In this document: in pieces, positions 31,858-41,944 of the stretch
How the letters are laid out: each line of letters starts with the position of its first letter
Position numbering within the stretch: the first letter of the stretch is position 1
Origin: Saccharomyces paradoxus
Lineage: Eukaryota > Ascomycota > Saccharomycetes > Saccharomycetales > Saccharomycetaceae
Direction: 5' to 3'
Length of the DNA stretch: 64,000 bases
Assembly (NCBI RefSeq): GCF_002079055.1
Contig: NC_047495.1
Coordinates: 186,001-250,000, forward strand
The notes under the pieces: generated by a model
Databases searched by the model: none
What the model was told of the DNA's origin: nothing
What the model saw: the letters and a program-made list of their open reading frames with translations, nothing else
Translations under genes and position numbers: made by a program

Positions 31858-34800
31858 TTATTTAGCGATACTATTGATGTCGATATTGGCTGAGCTTGCT
31901 AGAGACTCCCACAAAGAGTACAATTGCTCCTGCAAGCCTTCATTAACCATGTTTGCGAATCCCATTGAATGTTTACACCAAACAATTCCGTAGCTTTTGT
32001 TGTCTTTGATTATGTAGTTGACGCCGATGTTCCAACAGTAAGTGGCTATAGTTTCTAACTCTGTTTGGAGAGCACAATCTGTGTCCTGAAAACTCAAATG
32101 ATTAATATTTAGAATTTTAAAAACCCTCTCCAGTATGTGTAGTTCGACTTCGTGGTTAAGATTAATTGCATTTTCCAGCAACATTCGCAGCCAGTTACAG
32201 AGTTGCGGTTCCTTTACTTCGGTGCCTATGTTTCTGTTTATTACTGTTTCAATTATCTCTACGAGAATACCTTTCGGTAAATCTTCCATATTTGAGGAGA
32301 TATCAATCAATAGTGCATCCACGCGGCTATCTTGATATAACTCCGTTTTCTTCAATATTTCTATAATCTTAGTTTGGTCAGGCACCATTAAGACGCTTTC
32401 CACATGAATAGTCAATGCCTCCAGAAAACATTCATTCAATGTGTTTCTATCCTCTAACGATGACCCATCCTTAAATTCTGAACTTTTTTTCATAAAATTT
32501 ATGTTATTAACTAACTCTCCTGACTTCTCATAAATGTCCCGATATTTTTGGTGTTGGTCTTGCTCTACTTTCTCTTTGGCTATTATCAGCTGCAAGATTG
32601 TGGCTTTGAACTTCCAATATGTGAAATGATACATTTTTGGGAAAGTGAAATCTTGAACAGGAATAAGATCAATAAATTGAATGCAATACTGGGGAAACTC
32701 GAAGAGGGAGAGGGATTCACAAGACTGATCAACTAGGCACTTTACAGCGACATTATATGAAAAAGAGGCAAACCACTCGATTTCATTCACAGCCACTGAT
32801 TGCTGATATATTACCTCCTTCTCAACGTCTGGGGGCAATTGATTTAGTAATTTCACAGTTTTGAGAAATTCGAGAGCCTTCTTTAAAAGTCTCTCCACTG
32901 TCGGCAAGTAATTTATGAACGTTTGTAAAGACTCCTCTTCTGATACTTTGACAATCATCTGTAAAGTATATCTGAGGACACTTAGTGTCTGTGAACTCGA
33001 CGTAGATGATATGTTTTGCGAACTGCTTTTGGACTGCAATTTATCAAAAAGCATCAAGAGCCCTTGAACCGATAAATCTGTTTTCCGTCTGCATTCTGCC
33101 ACTGCTACTATAAGAGCATCTGTACTCTTTTCATCTTCGGACGACTTTATCTTCTGAAGACATGTAAGTGCTTCCTCCATTTTATCATTCGCTAGATAAG
33201 GCTGCAGCATCAAAAGTTGACACAGGGGAGATTGTTTGTCCCCTTCATCCATATCCTGGTAGACTTTGAGGGTATTGGAATAATCTTCAATTTTGTTATA
33301 GACAACTTGTAGAGCCCTTTGGATTTTCCCCCGATCAGAATAATTTTGACTAATAACATCTTTAAGTGCTAATTTGTAAAATCTAATACTAACAACGTAC
33401 TTTTCCATCTTTTCTAACTTTTTTCCAGTATTCCATAATAAAGTTATTACGCAAGAGATAGCATGTTTGGTGAGGGGTTCTGAAACTATTCTTTCCATCT
33501 GAGTGCAAAAATCCTCTAAACTTTCCGCTACCTCGGAATCATTCATTGTTTTAGATTGTGTTGTAATTAAAAATCTGGAGCAAATTGCCTTTTCTAAAAG
33601 CTTTCTGTCATTCTTAGAATTCAGCTTATTGATTAACAAATAATCGAGACACACAATAGATAATTTGGTGTCTATTTTTGATAGGTCGTTGATGGAAGCC
33701 ATGACAGCTTGAAAATTTGACATAACATTTACTGACATTATCATTCGCATGAGAATTTCCTCTACGGTGCCTGCCGGATTTGGGATATCTTTCCGTTTTA
33801 CCAACTTAATAGCCAGTATAAAAGGGTCCGCTTTGCTTGGATATTCATTTTGTAAAAGACTCAAATAGTGATCACATTGTTCGAGTTCAAAAGCTTGTGG
33901 GTATCCTTCAACTAGACAATTTGACATAAAAATCAAAACTGAGTACCTCAAATTACTATAATCAGTATGTGATTTCAAATTCTCCACAGGGAGCTCCAAA
34001 TATCTTTCCACATCCTTTAAGAAAGAGATTATATTTACATCTATTAGCTGAGTTTCAGGATTATTACTTTCTTTCAACATAATTGTGGAGTTATAGATCA
34101 TTCTGCATAATTCAATGAGCAAATCTGCGTCCATGTATTTAGAGTTATCAGTGATGTTTACTTTTGAAGTGTAAATTTTGGCTGTATCCAGGTCATTTTC
34201 CGAAAGACATAATTGGAAGTTTACTAAATAAAACTCGAATGTCAGTTTTTTGAACTCAGTTTTCTCTTCGTTAGAAAATTTTTCTACATGCTCATTGATT
34301 ACCTGTAAGTATTTTTCTGTATGTTGCTGTGTGTTAGCTATTAGATCTCCAATACGATGTTCACTAGCGCTTTTGAAAGAACTGATATAACATTTAAAGT
34401 TTCTTAGGAGGTTGCTATTTGTCCGAAACAAAGCCTCATGGATAGAGAGAAGCTTGGTTGCAAAGATTTTACATTTGCAAAAGACTTCATTAAAGTATTT
34501 CTCCGACGCTTTTTCAGCTTTCATGGCAATGGTCAAGGAATTCCATAGACTCGATGCCGCATTTTCCAATTTCAGGATAAGTTCCTCATCTAAAATAACT
34601 GTAGTGGTTCTGAATGATCTATCGTATTTTTCTGCAATTGGATACAATGCGCTTATTTTATTATCTACTATGATCAGATCGTCCTTTTCCAAATTTTTGG
34701 CCGCATACACTTGTGATGTTATCCATGTTGCAGTTTCTTATATTATCAAAAATAAAATAAAATAAAGCTTGTTAGTTGATAATGATTGTTTAAATGAAAG

Positions 34801-34891
34801 ACAATGAGGGGTATGTTTTCATATCTTAATATATACCGCATAACTCAACCAAGGTTTTTCTAAAGGTGGAATTAACGCTGATGTCTGACAT
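31858..34891 (-). CDS. SPO22: Meiotic crossover (ZMM) protein Spo22/Zip4, spliced
   Basis: Two exons: 34891-34837 (55 nt, starting MSDISVNSTFRKTLVELC) and 34736-31858, joined across a 100-nt intron with a split GAA codon, giving 977 residues. Without splicing the long frame has no ATG, only a GTG at 34710, so the intron decides the start. Spo22/Zip4 is a large TPR-like helical solenoid of the synaptonemal complex that works with Zip2, Zip3, Msh4-Msh5 and Spo16 in class I crossovers. Helical repeats are visible throughout (YVVSIRFYKLALKDVI; MEEALTCLQKIKSSED). A URS1 box lies about 120 bp upstream, and the intron has a Mer1-type element. Reference Spo22 is about 975 residues. Confidence 0.93.
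34737..34836 (-). other. SPO22 intron (meiosis-type, Mer1-element-like)
   Basis: 100 nt on the minus strand: 5' site GTATAT at 34836-34831 (not the consensus GTATGT), branch box AACTAAC at 34777-34771, 3' site TATAAG ending at 34737. An ATACCCCT at 34814-34807 differs by one base from the Mer1 enhancer AYACCCUY. SPO22 is a known member of the Mer1 splicing regulon. Confidence 0.85.
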
Positions 34892-35009
34892 TAGGATTGG
34901 TAGATTGATTTATTACAGAGGCTTTTTACCAATATTCCTAAAAGTGTTACTAGTCATGGAACGGTCATTAGCAACCTTTGCTCTTTTCACTTTTTATTTA
35001 TATTGCAAT

Positions 35010-35019
35010 TAGCCGCCGA
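35010..35019 (-). promoter_or_regulatory. URS1 (TCGGCGGCTA), SPO22 side
   Basis: Exact URS1 core on the minus strand, about 120 bp upstream of the SPO22 ATG. Ume6 binds it, repressing in mitotic cells and activating with Ime1 in early meiosis. Confidence 0.85.
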
Positions 35020-35379
35020 AGTTTTTTATTCTTACGCACGAAAATGAAAATGAACAAGGCAACCAAGTCAGAATCAGCGTTAAGTATATAAAAGAGTTGG
35101 ATAAAATATTGTGCATATTATATAAAGTTTCGCTGGTCCGAGAAAAGATGATTTACAAGACATGTGAAGGACCCAGGCAAGTGGACATTACTCATTATTC
35201 TCTCTATCTGAGGTCAAATGATGGCGCTTTCATTTTTCTTCTATAAAACCATCAAAACGACCATGAATAGTTCCAAAGCTCCCTAAATTCAAAGCGCATG
35301 GCTATCAAAACTTGAACACACCACAGTCCTAAGAAGAAAAAGCGATCATTTCGTGAGAAGTGATACTTTGATTCCAACC

Positions 35380-35389
35380 TGGGCGGCTA
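35380..35389 (+). promoter_or_regulatory. URS1 (TGGGCGGCTA), HOP1 side
   Basis: Exact URS1 about 160 bp upstream of the HOP1 ATG, the position known in S. cerevisiae. A weaker UASH-like GTGAGAAGTG lies just before it at about 35353-35362. The shared SPO22-HOP1 intergenic region is 655 bp. Confidence 0.9.
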
Positions 35390-35546
35390 AATTATACTTT
35401 ATATATAAATGAAACAACAGCGAAAGGGCAGGATAAAGGAAGAAAGTGATTGCACATTCTAATAATTATATTTTAACTTAGCAAAAGAAATATAGCGCCC
35501 TTACAAACGGTTAAAAAAGAACTTTATATTATAATAGTCAAGAATT

Positions 35547-37364
35547 ATGTCTAATAAACAACTGGTAAAGCCAAAAACAGAGACAAAGACAGAGATAACC
35601 ACCGAGCAGTCTCAAAAATTGCTCCAAACAATGCTAACAATGTCTTTTGGCTGCTTAGCCTTCCTTAGGGGTTTGTTTCCCGACGATATATTTGTTGACC
35701 AACGATTCGTACCAGAGAAAGTTGAAAAAAACTACAATAAGCAAGCCACGTCTCAAAACAACTCTATCAAAATCAAGACATTAATTAGGGGCAAATCAAC
35801 TCAAGCGGACTTGTTACTAGATTGGTTGGAGAAGGGCGTTTTCAAATCAATTCGTTTAAAGTGTTTAAAAGCCCTCTCACTAGGCATATTTTTAGAAGAT
35901 CCCACCGATCTCTTAGAAAATTACATTTTCAGCTTTGATTATGACGAAGCAAATAATGTTAATATCAATGTGGATTTGAGTGACAATAAAAAAGGAAACA
36001 AGAACGCTGACGCGGAAAACGAAACAATTTCTTTGTTAGATTCAAGAAGGATGGTTCAACAGTTAATGAGACGATTTATAATCATTACCCAGTCCTTGGA
36101 ACCTTTACCACAAAAAAAGTTCCTCACTATGAGATTGATGTTTAATGATAATGTCGATGAAGATTATCAGCCGGAATTATTCAAAGACGCGACTTTTGAC
36201 AAAAGAGCAACTTTAAGAGTCCCCACAAATTTAGAAAATGATGCTTTTGATGTTGGCACTTTGAATACGAAACATCATAAGGTGGCTCTTTCTGTTTTGT
36301 CGGCGGCAACGTGTGCGACGGAAAAAGCTGGGAGCACGAATTTTATTAGAGTAGACCCCTTTGATGTTATTTTGCAGCAACAAGGGCAAAATCAACAAGA
36401 AGATTCTGTTCCTGCAAAGCCGCAGAATTTTGTCACTAGTCAAACAACTAATGTGCTTGGAAATCTTCTAAACTCTTCACAAGCGAGTATACAACCAACT
36501 CAGTTTGTTTCGAATAACCCGGTCACGTCCCTTTGTAGTTGCGAATGTGGATTAGAAGTTCCCAAAGCAGCTACCGTTTTGAAGACTTGTAAAAGTTGCC
36601 GGAAAACATTACACGGTATCTGTTATGGAAATTTTCTACATTCATCAATTGAAAAATGCTTTTCTTGTATTTTTGGTCCTTCCTTAGATACCAAATGGTC
36701 TAAATTTCAAGATCTTATGATGATTAGAAAGGTTTTTAGGTTCCTGGTAAGGAAAAAGAAAGGTTTCCCAGCTTCTATAACCGAACTAATTGATAGTTTC
36801 ATCAACACTGAAGATCAGAATAATGAAGTAAAAGAAAGAGTTGCATTCGCGCTATATGTGTTTTTCCTAGACCAAACATTATGCCGCGATAATGGGGGAA
36901 AACCTAGCCAAACCATAAGGTACGTCACGAGCTCAGTGCTTGTTGATATAAAGGGAATCGTAATACCAAATAGTAAAAAGCAACTGGACATAAACCACGA
37001 ATATATATGGCACTTTACTACGAGTTCCCCCAAAGCCAAAAGCTTTTATCAAGAGGTTCTCCCCAACTCAAGAAAACAAGTCGAGTCATGGTTGCAAGAT
37101 ATCAGTAACTTGAGAAAAGTGTATGCTGAGGCTCTTTCTCCATCTTCAACTCTACAAGAACTCGACCTTAATTCAAGCTTACCAACGCAAGACCCAATAA
37201 TTGCTGGCCAAAAGAGGAAACATTATAATCTTGATGAGTACTTACAGGAAGATAAAAGCTCAGTTGTTAATGATACGATAAAAGCAAAAGATTTTGATGA
37301 AAGCGTGCCAACAAAAATTCGCAAAATCAGTGTCTCTAAAAAAACTTTGAAAAGTAACTGGTAG
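35547..37364 (+). CDS. HOP1: Meiotic chromosome-axis HORMA protein Hop1
   Basis: 605 residues, same as yeast Hop1. Axis protein that recruits Mek1 and promotes interhomolog recombination. The HORMA domain spans about residues 15-255 (TTEQSQKLLQTMLTMSFGCLAFLRGLFP at the start). SQ sites used by Mec1/Tel1 appear after it (LNSSQASIQ). A Cys4-type PHD-like zinc finger lies near 330-375 (CSCECGLEV, CKSCRKTLHGICYG, CFSCIF) followed by a winged-helix-like part (RKVFRFLVRKKKGFPASITELI). The last ~25 residues, rich in Lys (KIRKISVSKKTLKSNW), are the closure-motif region that binds HORMA. Divergent from SPO22. Confidence 0.97.
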   Translation: MSNKQLVKPKTETKTEITTEQSQKLLQTMLTMSFGCLAFLRGLFPDDIFVDQRFVPEKVEKNYNKQATSQNNSIKIKTLIRGKSTQADLLLDWLEKGVFKSIRLKCLKALSLGIFLEDPTDLLENYIFSFDYDEANNVNINVDLSDNKKGNKNADAENETISLLDSRRMVQQLMRRFIIITQSLEPLPQKKFLTMRLMFNDNVDEDYQPELFKDATFDKRATLRVPTNLENDAFDVGTLNTKHHKVALSVLSAATCATEKAGSTNFIRVDPFDVILQQQGQNQQEDSVPAKPQNFVTSQTTNVLGNLLNSSQASIQPTQFVSNNPVTSLCSCECGLEVPKAATVLKTCKSCRKTLHGICYGNFLHSSIEKCFSCIFGPSLDTKWSKFQDLMMIRKVFRFLVRKKKGFPASITELIDSFINTEDQNNEVKERVAFALYVFFLDQTLCRDNGGKPSQTIRYVTSSVLVDIKGIVIPNSKKQLDINHEYIWHFTTSSPKAKSFYQEVLPNSRKQVESWLQDISNLRKVYAEALSPSSTLQELDLNSSLPTQDPIIAGQKRKHYNLDEYLQEDKSSVVNDTIKAKDFDESVPTKIRKISVSKKTLKSNW

Positions 37365-37606
37365 CGAAAACCCTATTATATTATGTTTATCATTTAAACC
37401 GGCATGGTCTCAATTGATTGAAAAAAGCTGCGTTGGATACATGTAATTTCTCTTTAGCGAGGTTTGCTTAATATAGCTTCTTTATATAGTAATAACGAAT
37501 AATAAACTGACGTTACCTCCCCCAGAACTTCTTCTTTTCTGCCTGTCATGTACTGTATGGTTAGTACCGATTAAGAGAAAAGCGATCGCTCCGCAAATTT
37601 GGACTA

Positions 37607-38941
37607 TCAACATTCAAACAAACCCCCTTCCGAATCACTAATATCACTTCTATTGTTAACTTCATCTATGTCCATATCCTCACTGCTTTCATTATTAATG
37701 ATAGTTGCTGCATTGTTTACACTGGTATACCTCAGAGGGTTACTTTGAATAATGTCTTTCAAATCCGTGTTTTCATTTTTCAGCTTATGTATAACGTCGT
37801 TTATCGTGGTGCCATTTCTGCTAATTTCGTTGATGATACTTTGTAAGATAGAACTATCCTCAAAATGTATCACGTCATCATTGATTTCGAAATTTAGCTG
37901 TCCTGATAATATCAAATTTGTTAATTCTTCCTTAATATCTTCCAAATTAATACCTAGTGTAGATGATAAATAAGAAAACTGTAGCTTTTTTGATATCCTC
38001 AGGTAAAAAAAATATATTTTGCATCTCATAATAACAGCAGCCGACGATGACCAGCTGGGTTCCAAAAAAAGGCTTTCCACGCATATCCTATTTATTTCAC
38101 CATGCCAAATTTTGAAAAATTTGTTAAAATTAGTATTTATCAACAATTCGAGACAATTAACCAATAGTGGTGCCATTTGGAAATATTGCTTTAAATCACT
38201 CAAATAGATAAAATCATCATAATTATCCAAAGGTATGGAAATAAGTACGGATATATTCACCATCATTATAAATTCCTCTTTCGATATAAAATTCATGCTG
38301 TCTAGGTGTTCTGAAAGAACTTTCAATGTTAAAGGTTCTGAATCCATCATTGTAAAAAATTTTGTACAACAGTCAAAATATCTTTCTTGTAAGAAATACG
38401 AGACGCAAAGCATCATTTGTATTCTAACAAGTGAGAAGAAATCTTCTTGAGCAACTTCATGACTTCTCCAATCTTTTACTGTGGGGTTTGATATATCATA
38501 ATTCTCATGGCCTTGAATAATGCTTTTCACATTATACTCTATTTCTTCAATGCCTTTAAAATTCTTGCATAGTAAGAATATTTGAGTGATTTTCTCTAAA
38601 TGCTGATATCGTTTAGTCAATGGAACCTCTTGTGACTCCATTTTAAATATTGCGTTCTGAAAATTATGTGAAATTATATCTCGTGCAATGTTTTCATCAA
38701 ACCCTCCAAGCAATGAAAAATGAGGTATATTTACCAGCTGGCTATTTAGTTGGCTTACAGGTCTTAACCCGCTCTCTTCTATTAAAATTTCTAAATAGGG
38801 AGTGCTTGTACACTGGACCTCTTGTAAATAACTTATGCCTTGTGTGGCCCATCGTTTTCGTTCCTCTTTCTCGCCATAATTGACAGAGAGTAAATGACCA
38901 ATACGTTCAATCAATAAAGGTCCTTTGGCGCCATGAAACAT
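37607..38941 (-). CDS. PCI8: COP9 signalosome-like / eIF3-associated PCI protein Pci8 (Csn11)
   Basis: 444 residues from the ATG at 38941, the usual start. Pci8/Csn11 is a PCI-domain protein related to CSN1/Rpn7; it belongs to the yeast COP9 signalosome and has been linked to eIF3. The N-terminal part is helical (LLIERIGHLLSVNYGEKEERKRWATQ), and the PCI/winged-helix region lies at about 330-390 (FFYLRISKKLQFSYLSSTLGINLEDIKEELTNLILSGQL). The C-terminus is acidic. The frame stays open for 31 codons upstream of this ATG without another ATG, and those residues look like the conserved CSN1 motif; see the finding on a possible upstream exon. Start confidence is therefore low. Confidence 0.88.
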   Translation of the reverse strand: MFHGAKGPLLIERIGHLLSVNYGEKEERKRWATQGISYLQEVQCTSTPYLEILIEESGLRPVSQLNSQLVNIPHFSLLGGFDENIARDIISHNFQNAIFKMESQEVPLTKRYQHLEKITQIFLLCKNFKGIEEIEYNVKSIIQGHENYDISNPTVKDWRSHEVAQEDFFSLVRIQMMLCVSYFLQERYFDCCTKFFTMMDSEPLTLKVLSEHLDSMNFISKEEFIMMVNISVLISIPLDNYDDFIYLSDLKQYFQMAPLLVNCLELLINTNFNKFFKIWHGEINRICVESLFLEPSWSSSAAVIMRCKIYFFYLRISKKLQFSYLSSTLGINLEDIKEELTNLILSGQLNFEINDDVIHFEDSSILQSIINEISRNGTTINDVIHKLKNENTDLKDIIQSNPLRYTSVNNAATIINNESSEDMDIDEVNNRSDISDSEGGLFEC

Positions 38942-39024
38942 GAGTTTTTGAATATTCAGAAGCTCTTTGTTCTCAATTGATATATTGTACCGTTCATAGT
39001 TGTTTTTGTCTGCCACGTTATCTC

Positions 39025-39086
39025 CTTTCGAAAATTAGTATATTTAATTTAAGGGTCATAGAGAAGGGAAGAAAAAAAGAATATAC
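39025..39086 (-). other. Candidate 62-nt intron 5' of PCI8
   Basis: Minus strand: ATG at 39129-39127, 43-nt open exon ending AATG, then GTATAT (39086-39081), a pyrimidine-rich stretch, branch-like TACTAAT (39040-39034) and CGAAAG ending at 39025. Joining the exon to 39024 keeps the PCI8 frame and adds about 45 residues. The branch-to-3' distance of about 10 nt is short. Confidence 0.4.
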
Positions 39087-39214
39087 CATTATCGTTAAAA
39101 AGATAGAGTTGTTGAAAGTGTATTAACATGTGTATTATATATATTATTTACAATGAAACTTGACCACAAGCTAGTTAATCCGAAATTTCGAAATAAAGCA
39201 AAGTATCTCGTTTC

Positions 39215-40012
39215 TTAGTGGAAAAACTTCTTCATCTTTTCCAGCCAGGAGATGTACTCGTTATTTTCTTTGAACTCGGAATATGCACTAATGAAAGAGG
39301 CTAGCTCCTCATTGACACCTCTACTTTCCAAATAGGCTTCTAACGATTCTTGTAGTTCTTCGTCCAAGTTAGAAAAAGGTGGGCCATGGTATACCAGTTC
39401 TCTTGTTATTTCAGCTTCAGCAGACTGATTCAAAGCGGCATCGACAGAAGTGTATGGAGTAGCGCTATCGACATAAAACGAACCTTCTTGTAGATTCATT
39501 AGTAATTCAAATGAGATAGCAGGTTCGCTTGTACTTTCCTTGGAAATAACGACATTAACATTGGCAAAGTTATCTGATAAGGCATCAAAATCGTCCTCAT
39601 TAATCCCGTCTTCGTTTGTTTCAGCATTTTCATCCATCGCATTGTTGTAGGGCAGATTAGCAATCTGTGCAACATCAAAAAACACATGAACTGTTTCGCC
39701 TGATTCAGTTCTCCTAACTATTTCAGCTTCATTTTTACCAGGTGTCTCTACCAATGAGAACTTATATTTGTTCAAAAAGTCGTTGAATGAATCTAACGAC
39801 GTTGAATCTGGCAATGTTTCCTTCTCAATTTTCAATTCGGACTGCAAAATGTCACTTACTCTTTGGGTCTCCTGATTTATGATTGCGGCAGGCGTAAAAC
39901 ATCTCTTAGAGTTGGCAACAGTCAAAACTCTCCACGATGATTTTACCACAGCAGACTTGGGCGTAGCTAAAAAGCTTCTAGTAACAGCACGGTTGACGCT
40001 TCTTAAGAACAT
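39215..40012 (-). CDS. MAM33: Mitochondrial acidic matrix protein Mam33 (p32/gC1qBP family)
   Basis: 265 residues. Mitochondrial matrix protein of the p32 family, forming a doughnut-shaped acidic trimer and involved in mitoribosome and respiratory complex assembly. The first ~45 residues are a basic presequence ([28 protein letters not shown]...). The mature part starts with [21 protein letters not shown] and is rich in Asp/Glu, with an acidic loop [21 protein letters not shown] near 135-155. The family C-terminus [22 protein letters not shown]...WLEKMKKFF is clear. Confidence 0.94.
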   Translation of the reverse strand: MFLRSVNRAVTRSFLATPKSAVVKSSWRVLTVANSKRCFTPAAIINQETQRVSDILQSELKIEKETLPDSTSLDSFNDFLNKYKFSLVETPGKNEAEIVRRTESGETVHVFFDVAQIANLPYNNAMDENAETNEDGINEDDFDALSDNFANVNVVISKESTSEPAISFELLMNLQEGSFYVDSATPYTSVDAALNQSAEAEITRELVYHGPPFSNLDEELQESLEAYLESRGVNEELASFISAYSEFKENNEYISWLEKMKKFFH

Positions 40013-40455
40013 TATGTGTTATTTGCTGGTATATATCACGGTTTATTATACGATTTGTAAATACAGTAATCGTTCCTTAAAATATTGTGTTAACTAACTG
40101 ATCCTATCAATCAAAATGTTCCGGATTTGTTGTGCTAAAATTTTAGCTCGCTTTTCTTTAATATCGAGGCGCCGCCGGGTATCGGTAAAATGATATATAA
40201 TAGTAATAGTAATGTAGGATTCTTTTGGCGGTAAACCTCAATCATAATACATGATACAGTTACTCTTTTTAAAGTTTTGAAGTTTTTGCTTTATAATATG
40301 CAAAAAAAAATGTTTACGTAGCTGTAAAACCTACATAAAAATATGAATTATATTATGAGGGGTTCGATGATGAGGTAATAAAGGGCAAGATGAACGTCAA
40401 AAAAAGATAGTTTGGGGATATAACCAATACAAAAGTGTGTATACTTGAGATGTTC
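40013..40455. other. MAM33 promoter and RPS24B 3' flank
   Basis: 443 bp. Contains a short AATAGT/AATAGT run near 40198-40216 and AT-rich sequence towards RPS24B. No factor site recognised. Confidence 0.4.
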
Positions 40456-41277
40456 TTAATCAGCGTTACGACGAGCAACCTTCTTGGCCAATCTCTTGCC
40501 AGTACCGAAGATCTTCTTGTCTCTGTTCTTCTTTTGCTTTCTTTGTTGTCTGGAAGCCTTTTCAACCTTTTCAGCCAAACCGTATCTGACTAATCTGTAG
40601 GTTGGTTCGAACTTCTTAGCTTCAGCAACAGAGTTGTAGATCAAACCGAAACCAACAGACTTACCACCACCGAATTGGGTTCTGAAACCGAAAACGGAAA
40701 CAGCATCCTTTTCAGCCTTGTAGACTTCAGCTAACTTTTCACGCAATTCATCCTTGGAGACATTAGCTCTGTTTGGGTGCAAGACGTCGACGACGAATTG
40801 CTTTCTGGCCAACAATGGGTTGGAGATAACCTTTCTGGTACGAATAGTGACAGCGTCAGACTGTAAAAAAATAGAATGAGTGGAAATGATGCTCACCAAT
40901 CATTTTTAGGAGGATACGTTAGTAATCTAAACACAGCAATTCGCCAGAAAAAATAATTCAGAAATTTTACAGTAGTACTATTTTGTTGTTCTTTGCAAAG
41001 CTGAGCATTCGTTTCTGCAGATCTTATGTTACCGAGCCATACACAGAGTAAATATTAAAGTTGTAGCAATTTTTCTGTTTCAGTCATAAAGTGCTCTAAC
41101 CTTGTTCGTATTCAAAGTTCTGGAATCATCACGCATATCATTAGATCATTTTTTGTTACAATACATCCTGTGACTCTGGTGAATTCATACAGCCATCCAT
41201 AGTGCTATAACCAGATAGAGCCTACTAGCAGTCTGCTTCAATTTCTTCTGATTTCAGTATAACTTCGACATACCATT
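40456..41277 (-). CDS. RPS24B: 40S ribosomal protein eS24 (Rps24B), spliced
   Basis: Exon 1 is just the ATG at 41277-41275; exon 2 is 40860-40456, starting [20 protein letters not shown], for 135 residues in all. The 414-nt intron (41274-40861) begins GTATGT, has TACTAAC at 40924-40918 and ends TTACAG. Reading through the intron gives a false N-terminus (MVSIISTHS...), which I discard. eS24 is a small-subunit protein involved in pre-rRNA processing; it ends in a basic tail ([22 protein letters not shown]). Codon bias is very strong. The protein is identical or nearly so to Rps24A, so the A/B call depends on neighbours MAM33 and SEC6. Confidence 0.97.
40861..41274 (-). other. RPS24B intron
   Basis: 414 nt with consensus GTATGT, TACTAAC (40924-40918) and TACAG sites. 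The long intron after the first codon is typical of yeast ribosomal protein genes. I see no snoRNA in it. Confidence 0.93.
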
Positions 41278-41944
41278 TTTATTGATCTTCTGTAGGTACC
41301 TTAGCGTTTGCGGTGAGCTTCAAGTAAGATGATTTAAGATAAAGAACTAGCTTCGCCACCACCTCATTACTACAACTGTTTAGCTACTAACTTGCTTGAC
41401 ATCCAAAGAGCAGGGCAATAGCCAGAGAGCGCCTAGGATTACTCAGATGGGTACACACAAGGCAGTGAATGAGATAGTTGCCGCCACGACTAGGGTCACT
41501 CTACCACGCATTTCGAAATTTCGTGAACCGAGTGCGCTAACCGCAGCTACCTAGCCAACAAAGAAACCAGGCCATCCAAACTGGCCTAGACTCTTTTGGC
41601 TCCGTCTAGGCGGTGACAAGAGATTTCGGCATTGTTTCCTTCCAGGTGGTTTGCTAAACAGGGTGTTACGGCCTGGAAATTTTTGGTGAGGAAAAAGTTT
41701 CGAGATTCCCGCTATGTAGTTTCCCGAAAAAGGAATGAAATATGTACAGATGTAGTCGAACTAAAAAAGTCGCTGTACATATTTCCATCAACGGCACCTT
41801 GTTACTGATGCTTTTGTCAGGTTCAATCAACTATGTAAAAGCATAATATTCATAATACTATTATATATTAACAATACACGAATGAGGAGAAAATTATACT
41901 ATATTGGATGTAACCAGTGAACTTTTTCCTTCTCTTATATATTC
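41278..41944. other. RPS24B promoter and SEC6 3' flank
   Basis: 667 bp. Contains T-rich stretches and a weak Rap1-like GATGGGTACAC near 41446; I find no strong Rap1 or Abf1 consensus. The GC-richer part around 41450-41620 is unusual for the region but has no gene. Confidence 0.4.

Noticed and set aside
41440-41460. Rap1 site for RPS24B
   Set aside because: GATGGGTACAC matches only about seven of ten core positions; not called as a feature.
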